From Oscillospiraceae bacterium (GTDB taxonomy: Bacteria; Bacillota; Clostridia; Oscillospirales; Oscillospiraceae): a DNA stretch of 64,000 bases. Positions 52,370 to 60,628 of the stretch are shown here, in pieces. The notes beneath the pieces are model-generated. The model had not been told where the DNA came from, did not search any database, and saw only the letters and a list, made by a program, of their open reading frames with translations. The first letter of the stretch is position 1; each line of letters starts with the position of its first letter. The position numbers and the translations under genes are program-made. Where the stretch lies: positions 32,594 through 96,593 of the forward strand of contig JAHHSI010000008.1 in the NCBI GenBank assembly GCA_020025275.1, given 5' to 3'.

Positions 52370-52398
52370 AGTATAGCAACATTCGCCCTACATTGCAA
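52370..52398 (-). promoter_or_regulatory. Promoter for the 290-residue membrane protein gene
   Basis: On the minus strand TTGCAA (52393-52398), 17-bp spacer, TATACT (52370-52375). Confidence 0.65.
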
Positions 52399-52458
52399 TG
52401 CTTCCCGCCGGAGCGGCATCTGCAGCGGTAAGCGCTCCGCCGCCAGCGCCGGTTCTCC

Positions 52459-53334
52459 CTACTGCAGTTCTTCAAAGATGGCCTCATACTCCTGGGAAAA
52501 AATGCTGTCCTTATTCCAGATAAAGGAAAAATTATGCCGCAACATAAAATCGTCCAAGGGGATCTGCTGCAGGGTTCCCGCCCGGATCTCCTGCTCCACC
52601 GCCGCCTTAAAAAGGAACGAAATGCCGCAGTCCTGCCGCAGCAGCGAAACGATGGTGTGGATGTTCTCCACCTCTACGATATGGGCAAATTGGAGGATCG
52701 ACAAATTCTTCAGCGCCAAGGCACGGGACAAAATCGCCCGGGTACCGGAGCCCGGCTCCCGTGTGATCAACCGCTCCGCCGTCAGGTCTTTCAGACAGTG
52801 TACGGGGGCGGCAAACCGATGCTGTGCGGAGGCCACCGCCACATATTCCTCCGTCCGATAGATCCTCGTCTGGTAGTTTTCCTCCTTAAAATACCCCTCC
52901 ACAATGGCGAAGTCGATGTTGCCCTCATAGAGATCCGACAGCAGACTCTGGGTATTTCCATACCGGATATGAAAATCGGTGTCCGGCCGTGCCTTGATAA
53001 AGCGGGCCAGCGGCGATAGGATCGCATACTCACCGATGGTCATGGTCACGCCGAAGGTAAGGACTTTCTTGCCGGACAGGCTCTCTTTCATCCGCTTTTT
53101 CATGGTCTTTTCATCGTTCCGCATAGATTCCAGCGCCGCACGGAGCAGTTCGCCCGCCGGCGAGAGGGTCAGATTCTTTCTCTCCCGAATAAAGAGCGGT
53201 GCGTCATATTGCGTTTCCAAGTATTTGATGTGCTGAGAGATGGCCGGCTGGGTCAGATTCAGCGCTTCCGCCGCCCGTGTAAAATTCATATATTTGCACA
53301 CCGTCAAAAAGGTTTCCATTCGAAAATCAAGCAT
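52459..53334 (-). CDS. LysR-family transcriptional regulator
   Basis: The 291-residue protein has the N-terminal LysR helix-turn-helix (NFTRAAEALNLTQPAISQHI, then KYLETQYDAPLFIRERKNLT) and a C-terminal effector domain beginning VLTFGVTMTIGEYAI. GGGAGG precedes the ATG at 53334. It is divergent from the thioredoxin-reductase-like gene, the usual arrangement of a LysR regulator and its target. The effector is unknown. Confidence 0.92.
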   Translation of the reverse strand: MLDFRMETFLTVCKYMNFTRAAEALNLTQPAISQHIKYLETQYDAPLFIRERKNLTLSPAGELLRAALESMRNDEKTMKKRMKESLSGKKVLTFGVTMTIGEYAILSPLARFIKARPDTDFHIRYGNTQSLLSDLYEGNIDFAIVEGYFKEENYQTRIYRTEEYVAVASAQHRFAAPVHCLKDLTAERLITREPGSGTRAILSRALALKNLSILQFAHIVEVENIHTIVSLLRQDCGISFLFKAAVEQEIRAGTLQQIPLDDFMLRHNFSFIWNKDSIFSQEYEAIFEELQ

Positions 53335-53384
53335 GATGTCCTCCCTGTCATTTATGAAGCTGCCCTGCATACGCTCAATCTAAT

Positions 53385-53450
53385 GATAACAGTTTTTTAT
53401 ACTAATATCAATTATCATAATTTTACAAAATGATTTGACCGGTGTATCAT
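53385..53450. promoter_or_regulatory. Divergent AT-rich regulatory region between lysR and flavoprotein genes
   Basis: The segment contains TGATAA...TTATCA as an inverted repeat and several A/T-rich elements. On the minus strand TTGTAA followed by TAGTAT could serve lysR; on the plus strand TTGACC near 53434 has no clear partner, consistent with activator dependence. LysR binding here is inference. Confidence 0.45.
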
Positions 53451-53491
53451 AAAGACAACGAAAGGCTCGAATCACTAAGGAGGTACAACCC

Positions 53492-54391
53492 ATGTATGAT
53501 GTCATGATTATTGGTGCCGGTCCTGCCGGTATCAGCGCCGGGATCTATGCGGTCAGCCGCGGTCAGAAAACCCTTCTGCTGGAAAAAAATGAAGTCGGCG
53601 GTTTGATTGGAAAGGTCTCCACCGTTACGCATTACGCCTCGGTGGCAGCCGGCGAAAGCGGAAAGAGCTTTGCCGAGAAGCTGAAAAAGCAGGCGGAAGC
53701 TGCCGGTGTCGATATTGTTCAAGCTGAGGTCACCGGTGTGGATTTGGTGGGAGACACCAAGGAAGTCCGTACCGATCACGGAACATTTCAGAGCCGTACG
53801 GTGATTTTGGCCAACGGCACCTCCCCCAGAAAGCTGAACATTCCTGGTGCGCAGGAGCTGGCGGGAAAAGGCATGGCTATGAATGCCGCCCGTGATGGCG
53901 CCCGTTATCAGGGCAAGCACGTCTATGTGGTGGGCGGCGCCGACGGCGCCGTGAAGGAGGCTTTATATCTGTCCCAATATGCTGCGGCTGTGACGATCAT
54001 CCACTTTGAAGAGCAGCTGGGCTGCATCGCAGAATTTCAGGAAAAAGTACGCAGCACGGCCAACATCACGCTGCACCTGAACGCACGACTGCACGCTGTA
54101 TACGGTGTGGATCAGGTGGAGTCTCTGGAGATCTCCGATGAGAAAACCGGCGCCATCAAAACCATTGACGACCCCGGCTGCGGGATCTTCGTCTATGCCG
54201 GTACCGTTCCCAACACGGAGCTCTACACGCAGCTGGAGCTGCAGGAGGGCTTCATTCCGGTCAACGAAAAAATGGAGACGGCGCTGCCCGGCGTCTATGC
54301 CGCCGGCGACATTCGGGTCAAGCAGGTCCGTCAGGTCTCCACGGCCGTGGCTGACGGCACCATCGCCGCCATCAACGCAGCAGCCCGCTGA
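53492..54391 (+). CDS. Thioredoxin-reductase-like FAD/NAD(P) oxidoreductase lacking the redox CxxC
   Basis: The 299-residue protein has the FAD-binding motif VMIIGAGPAGISAGIYAVSR, the NAD(P)-binding motif VYVVGGADGAVKEALYL and the C-terminal FAD motif GVYAAGDIR, in the order and length of thioredoxin reductase. At the redox-active position the usual C-x-x-C-D-G is NAARDG (131-136), so it cannot pass electrons through that disulfide. It may act on a ferredoxin, flavodoxin or small molecule. AAGGAGG precedes the ATG and a LysR regulator is divergent. Confidence 0.85.
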   Translation: MYDVMIIGAGPAGISAGIYAVSRGQKTLLLEKNEVGGLIGKVSTVTHYASVAAGESGKSFAEKLKKQAEAAGVDIVQAEVTGVDLVGDTKEVRTDHGTFQSRTVILANGTSPRKLNIPGAQELAGKGMAMNAARDGARYQGKHVYVVGGADGAVKEALYLSQYAAAVTIIHFEEQLGCIAEFQEKVRSTANITLHLNARLHAVYGVDQVESLEISDEKTGAIKTIDDPGCGIFVYAGTVPNTELYTQLELQEGFIPVNEKMETALPGVYAAGDIRVKQVRQVSTAVADGTIAAINAAAR

Positions 54392-54520
54392 TCCGGGCGG
54401 CATCCAAGGCCCGGCATCTTACCTTGTCAGGAGCGATTGTTTGGCAGACCGTGTTCAAAACTCGCTTTCTCTTTGCCATCTTCCTTTCACAACACACGTG
54501 ACGCCAGACCATCTGCCTGT

Positions 54521-54554
54521 GGCGGCAGCCGTTCTCTCCGGCTGCCGCCTTTTT
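54521..54554 (+). terminator. Terminator after the flavoprotein gene
   Basis: A 10-bp perfect stem (54521-54530 with 54540-54549) is followed by five T. Confidence 0.85.
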
Positions 54555-54654
54555 ACACCCCTTTGGCGGGATCTGGATTTGTCCGCCCGGTCGCATGATT
54601 CAAAATAGAGGGCTTCCTATGATCGGGGATGATTGGAGAAAAAGTAAGAGCATC

Positions 54655-54785
54655 TGCCATGAGGACAACCGTAGTCCGTAAAATCTGTACCGCCAAACAA
54701 AGAAACGGAAAAGAGTGCCGGAGAAAAGCGAAGCGCTTTTCTTCGGCACTTTCTGCTGCTTTCTCCGTATGGGACCGGGTGTGGG
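54655..54785 (+). repeat. Direct repeat copy A (131 bp) bounding the AraC-ABC island
   Basis: The 131 bp align without gaps to 62431-62561 with 17 differences by hand count (about 87%). The best conserved parts are AAAATCTGTACCGCCAAACA (in the first half) and the hairpin at 54714-54750, a 17-bp stem with one G-T pair and a 3-nt loop. The copy lies 118 bp beyond the araC stop. In the araC direction the hairpin is followed by a T-rich tract, so it may also terminate araC. Weaker similarity may extend some 25 bp further left. Confidence 0.9.
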
Positions 54786-54903
54786 GAAAACGACCGCTGA
54801 TCCATGTTTCCGCATGGGGTACAGCCGCCCCACTCGCTTTTCGAAAGAAAGACTGCATGTTCAAGGTATTCTGGTTTTCATAGCAGCAGGCAAACAGTCG
54901 CCC

Positions 54904-55920
54904 TCACAAACGGCACTCTCCGGCTACTGCTGATTCCTTTCTTTGTGAAAGCTTGCGATATTCAGAGGGATTTAATCCCGTGCTGCTTCTAAAATCCCTG
55001 GAAAAGCGGCCTGCATTGCTGTAGCCAACCGTTACGGCGATTTGTTCAATCGGAAAATCTGTGGTAGCAAGCAGGTTTTCCCCCTGGCTTAATCGGCGCT
55101 GACGAATATACTCGGTGATCGTACATCCATATACCTGATGAAAAGACTTTTTCAGCTTTGTGGTTCCCATACAGGCTATTTTTGCAAGCTGCTCCAACAA
55201 TATCGTGCGGTTGTAATGATCATTCATATAAGCGGCAATATTGCCAAGGGCCTCTCTGTCCTCCTGACTGACAGGAAGGGGCTCTTGCTTGGGATGTGTT
55301 TGGGTATGCTGTATCATCAAGGCAACCGCCTCAGATACTTTACTGCGATAAAACAGTCTGGCGGCCATGCCTTCTCCTCGATAGCTTTGTATCTGCCGCA
55401 ATAAGGTTACCATTTCAGGAAAATCATTTGTCTGGTCAATCTCCTGAAAGGCCGCATAGGGGTTTTGATACTCCATAGGAAAGACTTTCTTCAAATACTG
55501 CTGATAATAGGCAGGAAAAATTTCAATGCTTACCGATTTGATCGGCACATTTTTATGATACAGGGTTTTGCACGGATGCCGATTTCCAAAAAAGGTTTTG
55601 ACACAGCCGGCGGTTAGTCTGCGATAGGGCATAAATTCTTCGCCGGATACCGATTCACAATAGACAATGCTAAGACTGTCAGGCCAATTCAGAGCCTGCG
55701 GATCAAAAAGCTGATCCTTCTTAAAGAAAAAATTCTGTATTTTAATATTGAAAAGGTCATCTTCGCTGTATAACCAAAAGAAGCCCTCGCATATGTCCTG
55801 TTTTACAGCCAGACATTGCCCTGCGGGAGAAAACTCTTTTGGCGTGGGGATGGGATAAAATTTGCAGCACTGTAAAAGTTCCTCCTCATAATTCAAAATA
55901 ACACACCTGCTTTCAGACAC
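54904..55920 (-). CDS. AraC-family transcriptional regulator of the import cassette
   Basis: The 338-residue protein has a C-terminal AraC/XylS DNA-binding domain with two helix-turn-helices (LEQLAKIACMGTTKLKKSFH and FPIEQIAVTVGYSNAGRFSR, then DFRSSTGLNPSEYR). The N-terminal ligand domain of about 230 residues resembles those of siderophore regulators such as YbtA/PchR only in layout. The ATG at 55920 has no good ribosome site; a TTG eight codons later (55896) has AGGTG upstream and may be the true start. It is divergent from the transporter operon. Confidence 0.88.
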   Translation of the reverse strand: MSESRCVILNYEEELLQCCKFYPIPTPKEFSPAGQCLAVKQDICEGFFWLYSEDDLFNIKIQNFFFKKDQLFDPQALNWPDSLSIVYCESVSGEEFMPYRRLTAGCVKTFFGNRHPCKTLYHKNVPIKSVSIEIFPAYYQQYLKKVFPMEYQNPYAAFQEIDQTNDFPEMVTLLRQIQSYRGEGMAARLFYRSKVSEAVALMIQHTQTHPKQEPLPVSQEDREALGNIAAYMNDHYNRTILLEQLAKIACMGTTKLKKSFHQVYGCTITEYIRQRRLSQGENLLATTDFPIEQIAVTVGYSNAGRFSRDFRSSTGLNPSEYRKLSQRKESAVAGECRL

Positions 55921-55966
55921 ATCAGACGCTTTTTCAGACAGATAAGGCAGAATGGCCTCCCGTTGA

Positions 55967-56023
55967 TTGAAAAGCGTTCTAAATTGTGTACTATATAGAA
56001 TCGTGAGTTAGTTGCGACTAACT
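55967..56023. promoter_or_regulatory. Divergent promoter/operator between araC and the ECF-ABC operon
   Basis: For the plus-strand operon TTGAAA (55967-55972) and TACTAT (55989-55994, 16-bp spacer) are the best boxes; a TATAGT -10 for araC lies on the opposite strand in the same place. A perfect palindrome with 7-bp arms (56006-56012 and 56017-56023) lies just downstream. Its core TTAG-N6-CTAA resembles DtxR/IdeR-type iron boxes. Which protein binds is not known. Confidence 0.55.
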
Positions 56024-56088
56024 TGTAGACTATCACAGATCAACGTGAAAGTCAAACAGTACTGATATACCACAGGAGGAACCATTCG

Positions 56089-56691
56089 ATGAATCAAACG
56101 AAAAAGGGACTGTCTGCAAAAGATTTGATTGTTACAGGCGTATTCACCGCACTCATTTTCGGGTGCATCATGCTCGGCGGCGGCTTTTTTGCAGCAGCCC
56201 CTGCGCTGACCTTTTATTTTCCGGTGGGTGCTTCACTGCTTGCCGGCCCTGTCTATCTTTTGATGATCGCCAAGGTGAAGAAGTTCGGACCTGTCACCAT
56301 TGCCGGTGTGATTATGGCTCTGTTCACCTTTATGACCGGAATGCACCCCTGCATGAGTCTTGGTTATCTTGCCGGCGGCATACTGGCGGATCTGACAGCA
56401 ATGCTGGGAAAGCACAGCAGCAGCAAAATGAACATTCTTTCCTACATCATATTTAGTCTGGGGAATACCGGTTCCTATCTGGCTTACTTTATTGCTCCTG
56501 AATCCTGGGTGCGTTTTATGCTGGAAGGAGAGCGGGCAACGCAGGATTATGTGGACCTTATGAGTGAAAGTGCCAACACCTTCGTTTTGGTCACCATGCT
56601 GGCCGGTACGGTTCTGGTAGCTGCACTGAGTGCCTTTGTGGGGAGCAAGCTTCTGAAAAAGCAGTTTGAAAAAGCCGGTATTGTCAAATGA
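56089..56691 (+). CDS. ECF transporter S component, MptD/Trep_Strep family
   Basis: The 200-residue membrane protein has about five or six spans (LIFGCIMLGGGFFAAAPALT; PVGASLLAGPVYLLMIAKV; ILSYIIFSLGNTGSYLAYFI; VTMLAGTVLVAALSAFVGSK). It matches the MptD-like (Trep_Strep) group of substrate-binding subunits. AGGAGG precedes the ATG. Its stop overlaps the T-component start by 4 bp. The cargo of this group is not firmly established; the two linked YbtP/YbtQ-like transporters suggest a metallophore. Confidence 0.85.
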   Translation: MNQTKKGLSAKDLIVTGVFTALIFGCIMLGGGFFAAAPALTFYFPVGASLLAGPVYLLMIAKVKKFGPVTIAGVIMALFTFMTGMHPCMSLGYLAGGILADLTAMLGKHSSSKMNILSYIIFSLGNTGSYLAYFIAPESWVRFMLEGERATQDYVDLMSESANTFVLVTMLAGTVLVAALSAFVGSKLLKKQFEKAGIVK

Positions 56692-57401
56692 AACGGCGGG
56701 CCAGAAACGAATCGCGCTTTGACTCCCGCTGCAAAATCATTTTGCTGATCCTCACGGTTTTCACGGCTACACAGGCGCCTTCCCTCTCTTTTTTGTGTGG
56801 CCTTATGCTGTTGATTGCCCTGTTTTCTCTTTTTTGCGGAAAAGGCAAAGCAGCGTGCGTCAATTTGCTTGTGTTTACGGCGCTTTATGCCATCCGGACA
56901 CTGGCGCTCCAAATGAGACCGGGCGGCCTACAAACCATGATTCTGTCTTGGCTGAGCCTGATGTATCAGGTATATCCCTGCGGCTTTATGGCAGGAATCA
57001 TCTTGTCCACCACCAAAATCAATGAATTTTTGACTGCCATGACAAAGGCACATGTTTCCCCCCAAATAACCATTCCAATGGCTGTCATGCTACGGTATCT
57101 GCCCACCATTCGGGAAGATTGGCATTTTATCAAAGATGCCATGCGTATGCGCAGCATTTCTCCGACTCTCTGGGGATTCCTGACAAAGCCGGCTCTGACG
57201 GTGGAGTGTCTCTATACTCCCCTTCTGATTTCCGCCTCCCGTGCGGCAGATGAACTGACTATTGCCGCAGTGACACGAGGCGTGGAATCGCCCAACCGGC
57301 GGAGCTGTCTTGTGCAGGTTCATTGTACGATCCGGGATTATATGGCAATATTGATCTTCGCGACTTATTTTATTGCCATGAAGTTTGGAGGCACAGCATG
57401 A
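56688..57401 (+). CDS. ECF transporter T component (CbiQ family)
   Basis: The 237-residue protein has about five spans and the two C-terminal coupling-helix motifs that dock on the ATPase (DAMRMRSISPT and AAVTRGVESP, the Ala-Arg-Gly type). It should link the S component to the dedicated double ATPase encoded next, which makes this a complete group I ECF system. ATGA overlaps join it to both neighbours. Confidence 0.9.
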   Translation: MKRRARNESRFDSRCKIILLILTVFTATQAPSLSFLCGLMLLIALFSLFCGKGKAACVNLLVFTALYAIRTLALQMRPGGLQTMILSWLSLMYQVYPCGFMAGIILSTTKINEFLTAMTKAHVSPQITIPMAVMLRYLPTIREDWHFIKDAMRMRSISPTLWGFLTKPALTVECLYTPLLISASRAADELTIAAVTRGVESPNRRSCLVQVHCTIRDYMAILIFATYFIAMKFGGTA

Positions 57402-58855
57402 TTCAGTTTAAAGATGTTTCCTTCTCCTATTCGGACGAGACCGCCATGCATAACGGGGTGCAAAACATCAATCTCACGATCCGGAAAGGCGAATGTGTCC
57501 TGCTCTGCGGCTCCAGCGGCTGTGGAAAAACCACCTTGCTGAAGTTGATGAACGGACTCATCCCTCACTATTTTCAAGGCAGACTCTCCGGCTCTGTATA
57601 TATCGAAGGGCATAAAACAGCAGACACACCCATGCACGCCCTGTCTAAATTTGTGGGTACCGTATTCCAAAATCCCAAAACACAGTTTTTCAACGTGGAT
57701 GTGGACAGCGAAATCGTTTTCGGTGCGGAAAATCACGGCGTTTTGCAAAGTACATTAAAAAGTAGATTCGATCAGACGCTTCATACGCTTCATTTGGAGG
57801 ACCTGCAGGGACGCAATATCTTTGAGCTTTCCGGAGGCGAAAAGCAAAAGGTTGCTTTTGCCTCTGTGTACCATATGAATCCTGACATCTATCTTCTGGA
57901 CGAGCCATCTTCAAATCTGGATGCTGCGGCGATCAAAGATTTGAGGGCCTATTTGTATCAACTGAAATCCGAAGGAAAAACCGTAGTAATTGCAGAGCAT
58001 CGTCTTTATTACTGCTGGGATTTTGCAGACCGTATTCTCTATCTCAACAACGGGAGAATCGAAAATGTTTTTTCATCAGATGCCTTCCAATCACTTTCCA
58101 ACGTGCAGCGCATCAAAATGGGCCTTCGCACCATCCACCTGGAGGACGTTCTTCCTCCGGAGCGTGACATATCTTATGAAAAAAACTTGCTGCAAGTGAA
58201 GCAGCTGACCGTCAGCAGAAAAAAGCAATCGATTCTAACGGATATCTCCTTTTCTGCCGGAATCGGAGAAATTATCGGCGTGACCGGAAAGAACGGTACC
58301 GGAAAAACCACACTGCTGCGAACACTTTGCGGTCTTCACACGGAATATACAGGGACTCTTTTATGGAACGCTCAGCCCTTCAAGGATAAACAGCGATGCA
58401 AACGATCCTACATGGTCATGCAGGATGTGAACTACCAGCTGTTCGCAGAAAGCGTAGAAGCGGAATGCGGCTTCGGCCTTCCAAATGCAGATCAGCAGCG
58501 GATCGAACAAACCTTGTGCAAGCTGGAATTGGATCAGCTGAAGGACCGGCATCCAAATACACTGTCAGGCGGACAAAAACAGCGCTTGGCCGTCGCAGTC
58601 AGTATGGTTTGCGAGAAGGAGGTGCTTGTATTTGATGAGCCAACCTCCGGCCTTGATTATAAAAGTATGGAGCAAGTGAGCGGGCTGCTGCAAATGCTGG
58701 CACAGCATGCAGTGATCTTTGTGGTAACGCATGATTATGAATTCCTGTGTAAAACCTGTACCCGGATGATTCAGCTGGAGGACGGAGCGATCTCCATGGA
58801 TCTTCCTGTTTGCCAAGAAACGGAGGCCCAGCTGCGCAAAGGAATCCTGCTGTAA
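57398..58855 (+). CDS. ECF transporter ATPase with two ABC domains
   Basis: The 485-residue protein has two complete ABC domains. Domain 1 has Walker A CGSSGCGKTTLLKLM and signature ELSGGEKQKVAFA. Domain 2 has Walker A TGKNGTGKTTLLRTL and signature LSGGQKQRLAVAV with Walker B VLVFDEPTSGLD. Both P-loops look functional. Fusion of the two ATPase subunits is common in dedicated ECF cassettes. The start at 57398 overlaps the T-component stop by 4 bp. Confidence 0.93.
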   Translation: MIQFKDVSFSYSDETAMHNGVQNINLTIRKGECVLLCGSSGCGKTTLLKLMNGLIPHYFQGRLSGSVYIEGHKTADTPMHALSKFVGTVFQNPKTQFFNVDVDSEIVFGAENHGVLQSTLKSRFDQTLHTLHLEDLQGRNIFELSGGEKQKVAFASVYHMNPDIYLLDEPSSNLDAAAIKDLRAYLYQLKSEGKTVVIAEHRLYYCWDFADRILYLNNGRIENVFSSDAFQSLSNVQRIKMGLRTIHLEDVLPPERDISYEKNLLQVKQLTVSRKKQSILTDISFSAGIGEIIGVTGKNGTGKTTLLRTLCGLHTEYTGTLLWNAQPFKDKQRCKRSYMVMQDVNYQLFAESVEAECGFGLPNADQQRIEQTLCKLELDQLKDRHPNTLSGGQKQRLAVAVSMVCEKEVLVFDEPTSGLDYKSMEQVSGLLQMLAQHAVIFVVTHDYEFLCKTCTRMIQLEDGAISMDLPVCQETEAQLRKGILL

Positions 58856-58867
58856 ACGAGAGGTATT

Positions 58868-60628
58868 ATGATGAAACAAAAAAACGAAAATCCCATCGGA
58901 TTGCTCCTTTCCTGGGCCGGAAAGGACAAGCGATATTTAGTGGCATCTGTGCTTTGTGCTTTTGTCAGCGGTCTATTTGTTATTGGCTCTTATATGGGTA
59001 TTTATCATTTGATGGATGCGGTTTTGTCTAAGACGATCACCCTACAGATACTATCGCAGAATATATGGCTGATTGCCGTGACAACTGTGCTTCGTATGAT
59101 CACAATGGCGGCCTCCGGTGTACTTTCTCACAAAGGGGCCTATGGTGCCCTGTTTCGGGTCCGCTGCATGATCACCCAGCATCTGGCCAAGGTACCACTG
59201 GGTGCGTTGAACGAAAAAAGCACCGGTCAGATGAAAACCGTGCTCAATGAGGATATTGAAAAGCTGGAACTTTGCCTTGCTCACAACATCCCTGAGCTTG
59301 TAGCCTATCTGACAGGGCCTGTGGTGATTTTCTCTTATTTACTCACAATAAATGTGCCACTTGCCTTCATTTCATTGATTCCCCTGCCGTTGGCGGCCAT
59401 GGTGATGATGCAGCTTTTCAAGGGGATGATGGGATCCATGGACACCATGAATCGTTCTCTGGGCAGCTTTAATTCCGTGATGATTGAATATGTGCGGGGG
59501 ATGCGGCTCATTAAAGCCTTTCATATGGGTACCACGTCCTTTGAAAGATTTTCCTCCGCGATCCATGAAGAAAACCGGGTGTGGAATACGCTTTCTCGCA
59601 AAATGGGTCCTCCCTTTGCCGTTTTCACGATCCTGTTGGAAAGCGGCATGGTTTTGCTTGTTCCCATTGGAGGCTTGCTTTTCTTAAAAGGATCCGTCTC
59701 GGCCAGCGTATTTCTGATGTTTGCCTATGTGGGCTCACTTTACCTGACTGAGCTAATTCCCCTGCAGCAGCTGGGCACTACCTTTGCTGAAGCTTTGAAC
59801 GGCGTACAGAAAACAAAAGAGATATTGGATTTGCCTGTGTGTGAAGGCAGCGAAAATTTTCCTCAGCAGTACGATGTGACGCTTTCCCATGTGGGCTTTT
59901 CCTATGATGGAAAAACTGAGGTATTGCAGAATTGCAATCTCTCGGTCAAGCAGGGCGAGAAAATTGCATTGATCGGGGCCTCCGGTGCCGGAAAAAGCAC
60001 GATCGTGCAGCTGATTTCCCGCTTTTATGACGTACAAAAAGGTGCCGTTCTCATTGGCGGCACAGATGTGAGGGATATTTGCTATGAGGAAATTCTTGCG
60101 CACATCTCCATCGTGTTTCAAAAAACCTTTCTGACCAGAGATTCCGTGCTGGAAAACATCCGCATGGGGTCGGACGCCTCCTTGGAGGAGGTACGGCAGG
60201 CAGCAAGGCGGGCCCAGATCGACGATTTTATCATGTCCCTTCCCGATGGCTATGATACCAAGGTGGGCAGCTTCGGATCTCGCTTTTCAGGCGGGGAACG
60301 GCAGCGCATTGCCATTGCACGAGCCATTTTGAAAGATGCGCCCATTTTGATTTTAGACGAGGCAACCTCGGCAGCCGACCCTGAAAACCAGGTGGAAATC
60401 GACAGAGCGATTGAGGAGCTGTGCAAAGACAAGACGGTATTCATCGTAGCACACCGACTGGGGGCGGTCAAGCTGTGTGACCGGATCGCAGTGGTGGAGC
60501 AGCAAACCATCACCCATGTGGGTACTCATAGCGAGGTATTAGAAAAAAGTGATTACTACCGCAGGGCGTGGCAAAATTATCAATCAGCACGTTCCATGGT
60601 ATATGGCTGTAAGGAGGCAGAGCGATGA
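58868..60628 (+). CDS. ABC half-transporter with fused ATPase (YbtP/YbtQ-like), first subunit
   Basis: The 586-residue protein has an N-terminal six-span type IV ABC exporter fold (about 20-310) with EKSTGQMKTVLNEDIEKLEL and an ATPase with Walker A GASGAGKSTIVQL, signature FSGGERQRIAIARAIL and Walker B ILILDEATSAAD. The fold is of exporters, but related YbtP/YbtQ and IrtAB proteins import metal-siderophores. It starts 12 bp after the ECF ATPase and should pair with the next protein as a heterodimer. Confidence 0.9.
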   Translation: MMKQKNENPIGLLLSWAGKDKRYLVASVLCAFVSGLFVIGSYMGIYHLMDAVLSKTITLQILSQNIWLIAVTTVLRMITMAASGVLSHKGAYGALFRVRCMITQHLAKVPLGALNEKSTGQMKTVLNEDIEKLELCLAHNIPELVAYLTGPVVIFSYLLTINVPLAFISLIPLPLAAMVMMQLFKGMMGSMDTMNRSLGSFNSVMIEYVRGMRLIKAFHMGTTSFERFSSAIHEENRVWNTLSRKMGPPFAVFTILLESGMVLLVPIGGLLFLKGSVSASVFLMFAYVGSLYLTELIPLQQLGTTFAEALNGVQKTKEILDLPVCEGSENFPQQYDVTLSHVGFSYDGKTEVLQNCNLSVKQGEKIALIGASGAGKSTIVQLISRFYDVQKGAVLIGGTDVRDICYEEILAHISIVFQKTFLTRDSVLENIRMGSDASLEEVRQAARRAQIDDFIMSLPDGYDTKVGSFGSRFSGGERQRIAIARAILKDAPILILDEATSAADPENQVEIDRAIEELCKDKTVFIVAHRLGAVKLCDRIAVVEQQTITHVGTHSEVLEKSDYYRRAWQNYQSARSMVYGCKEAER

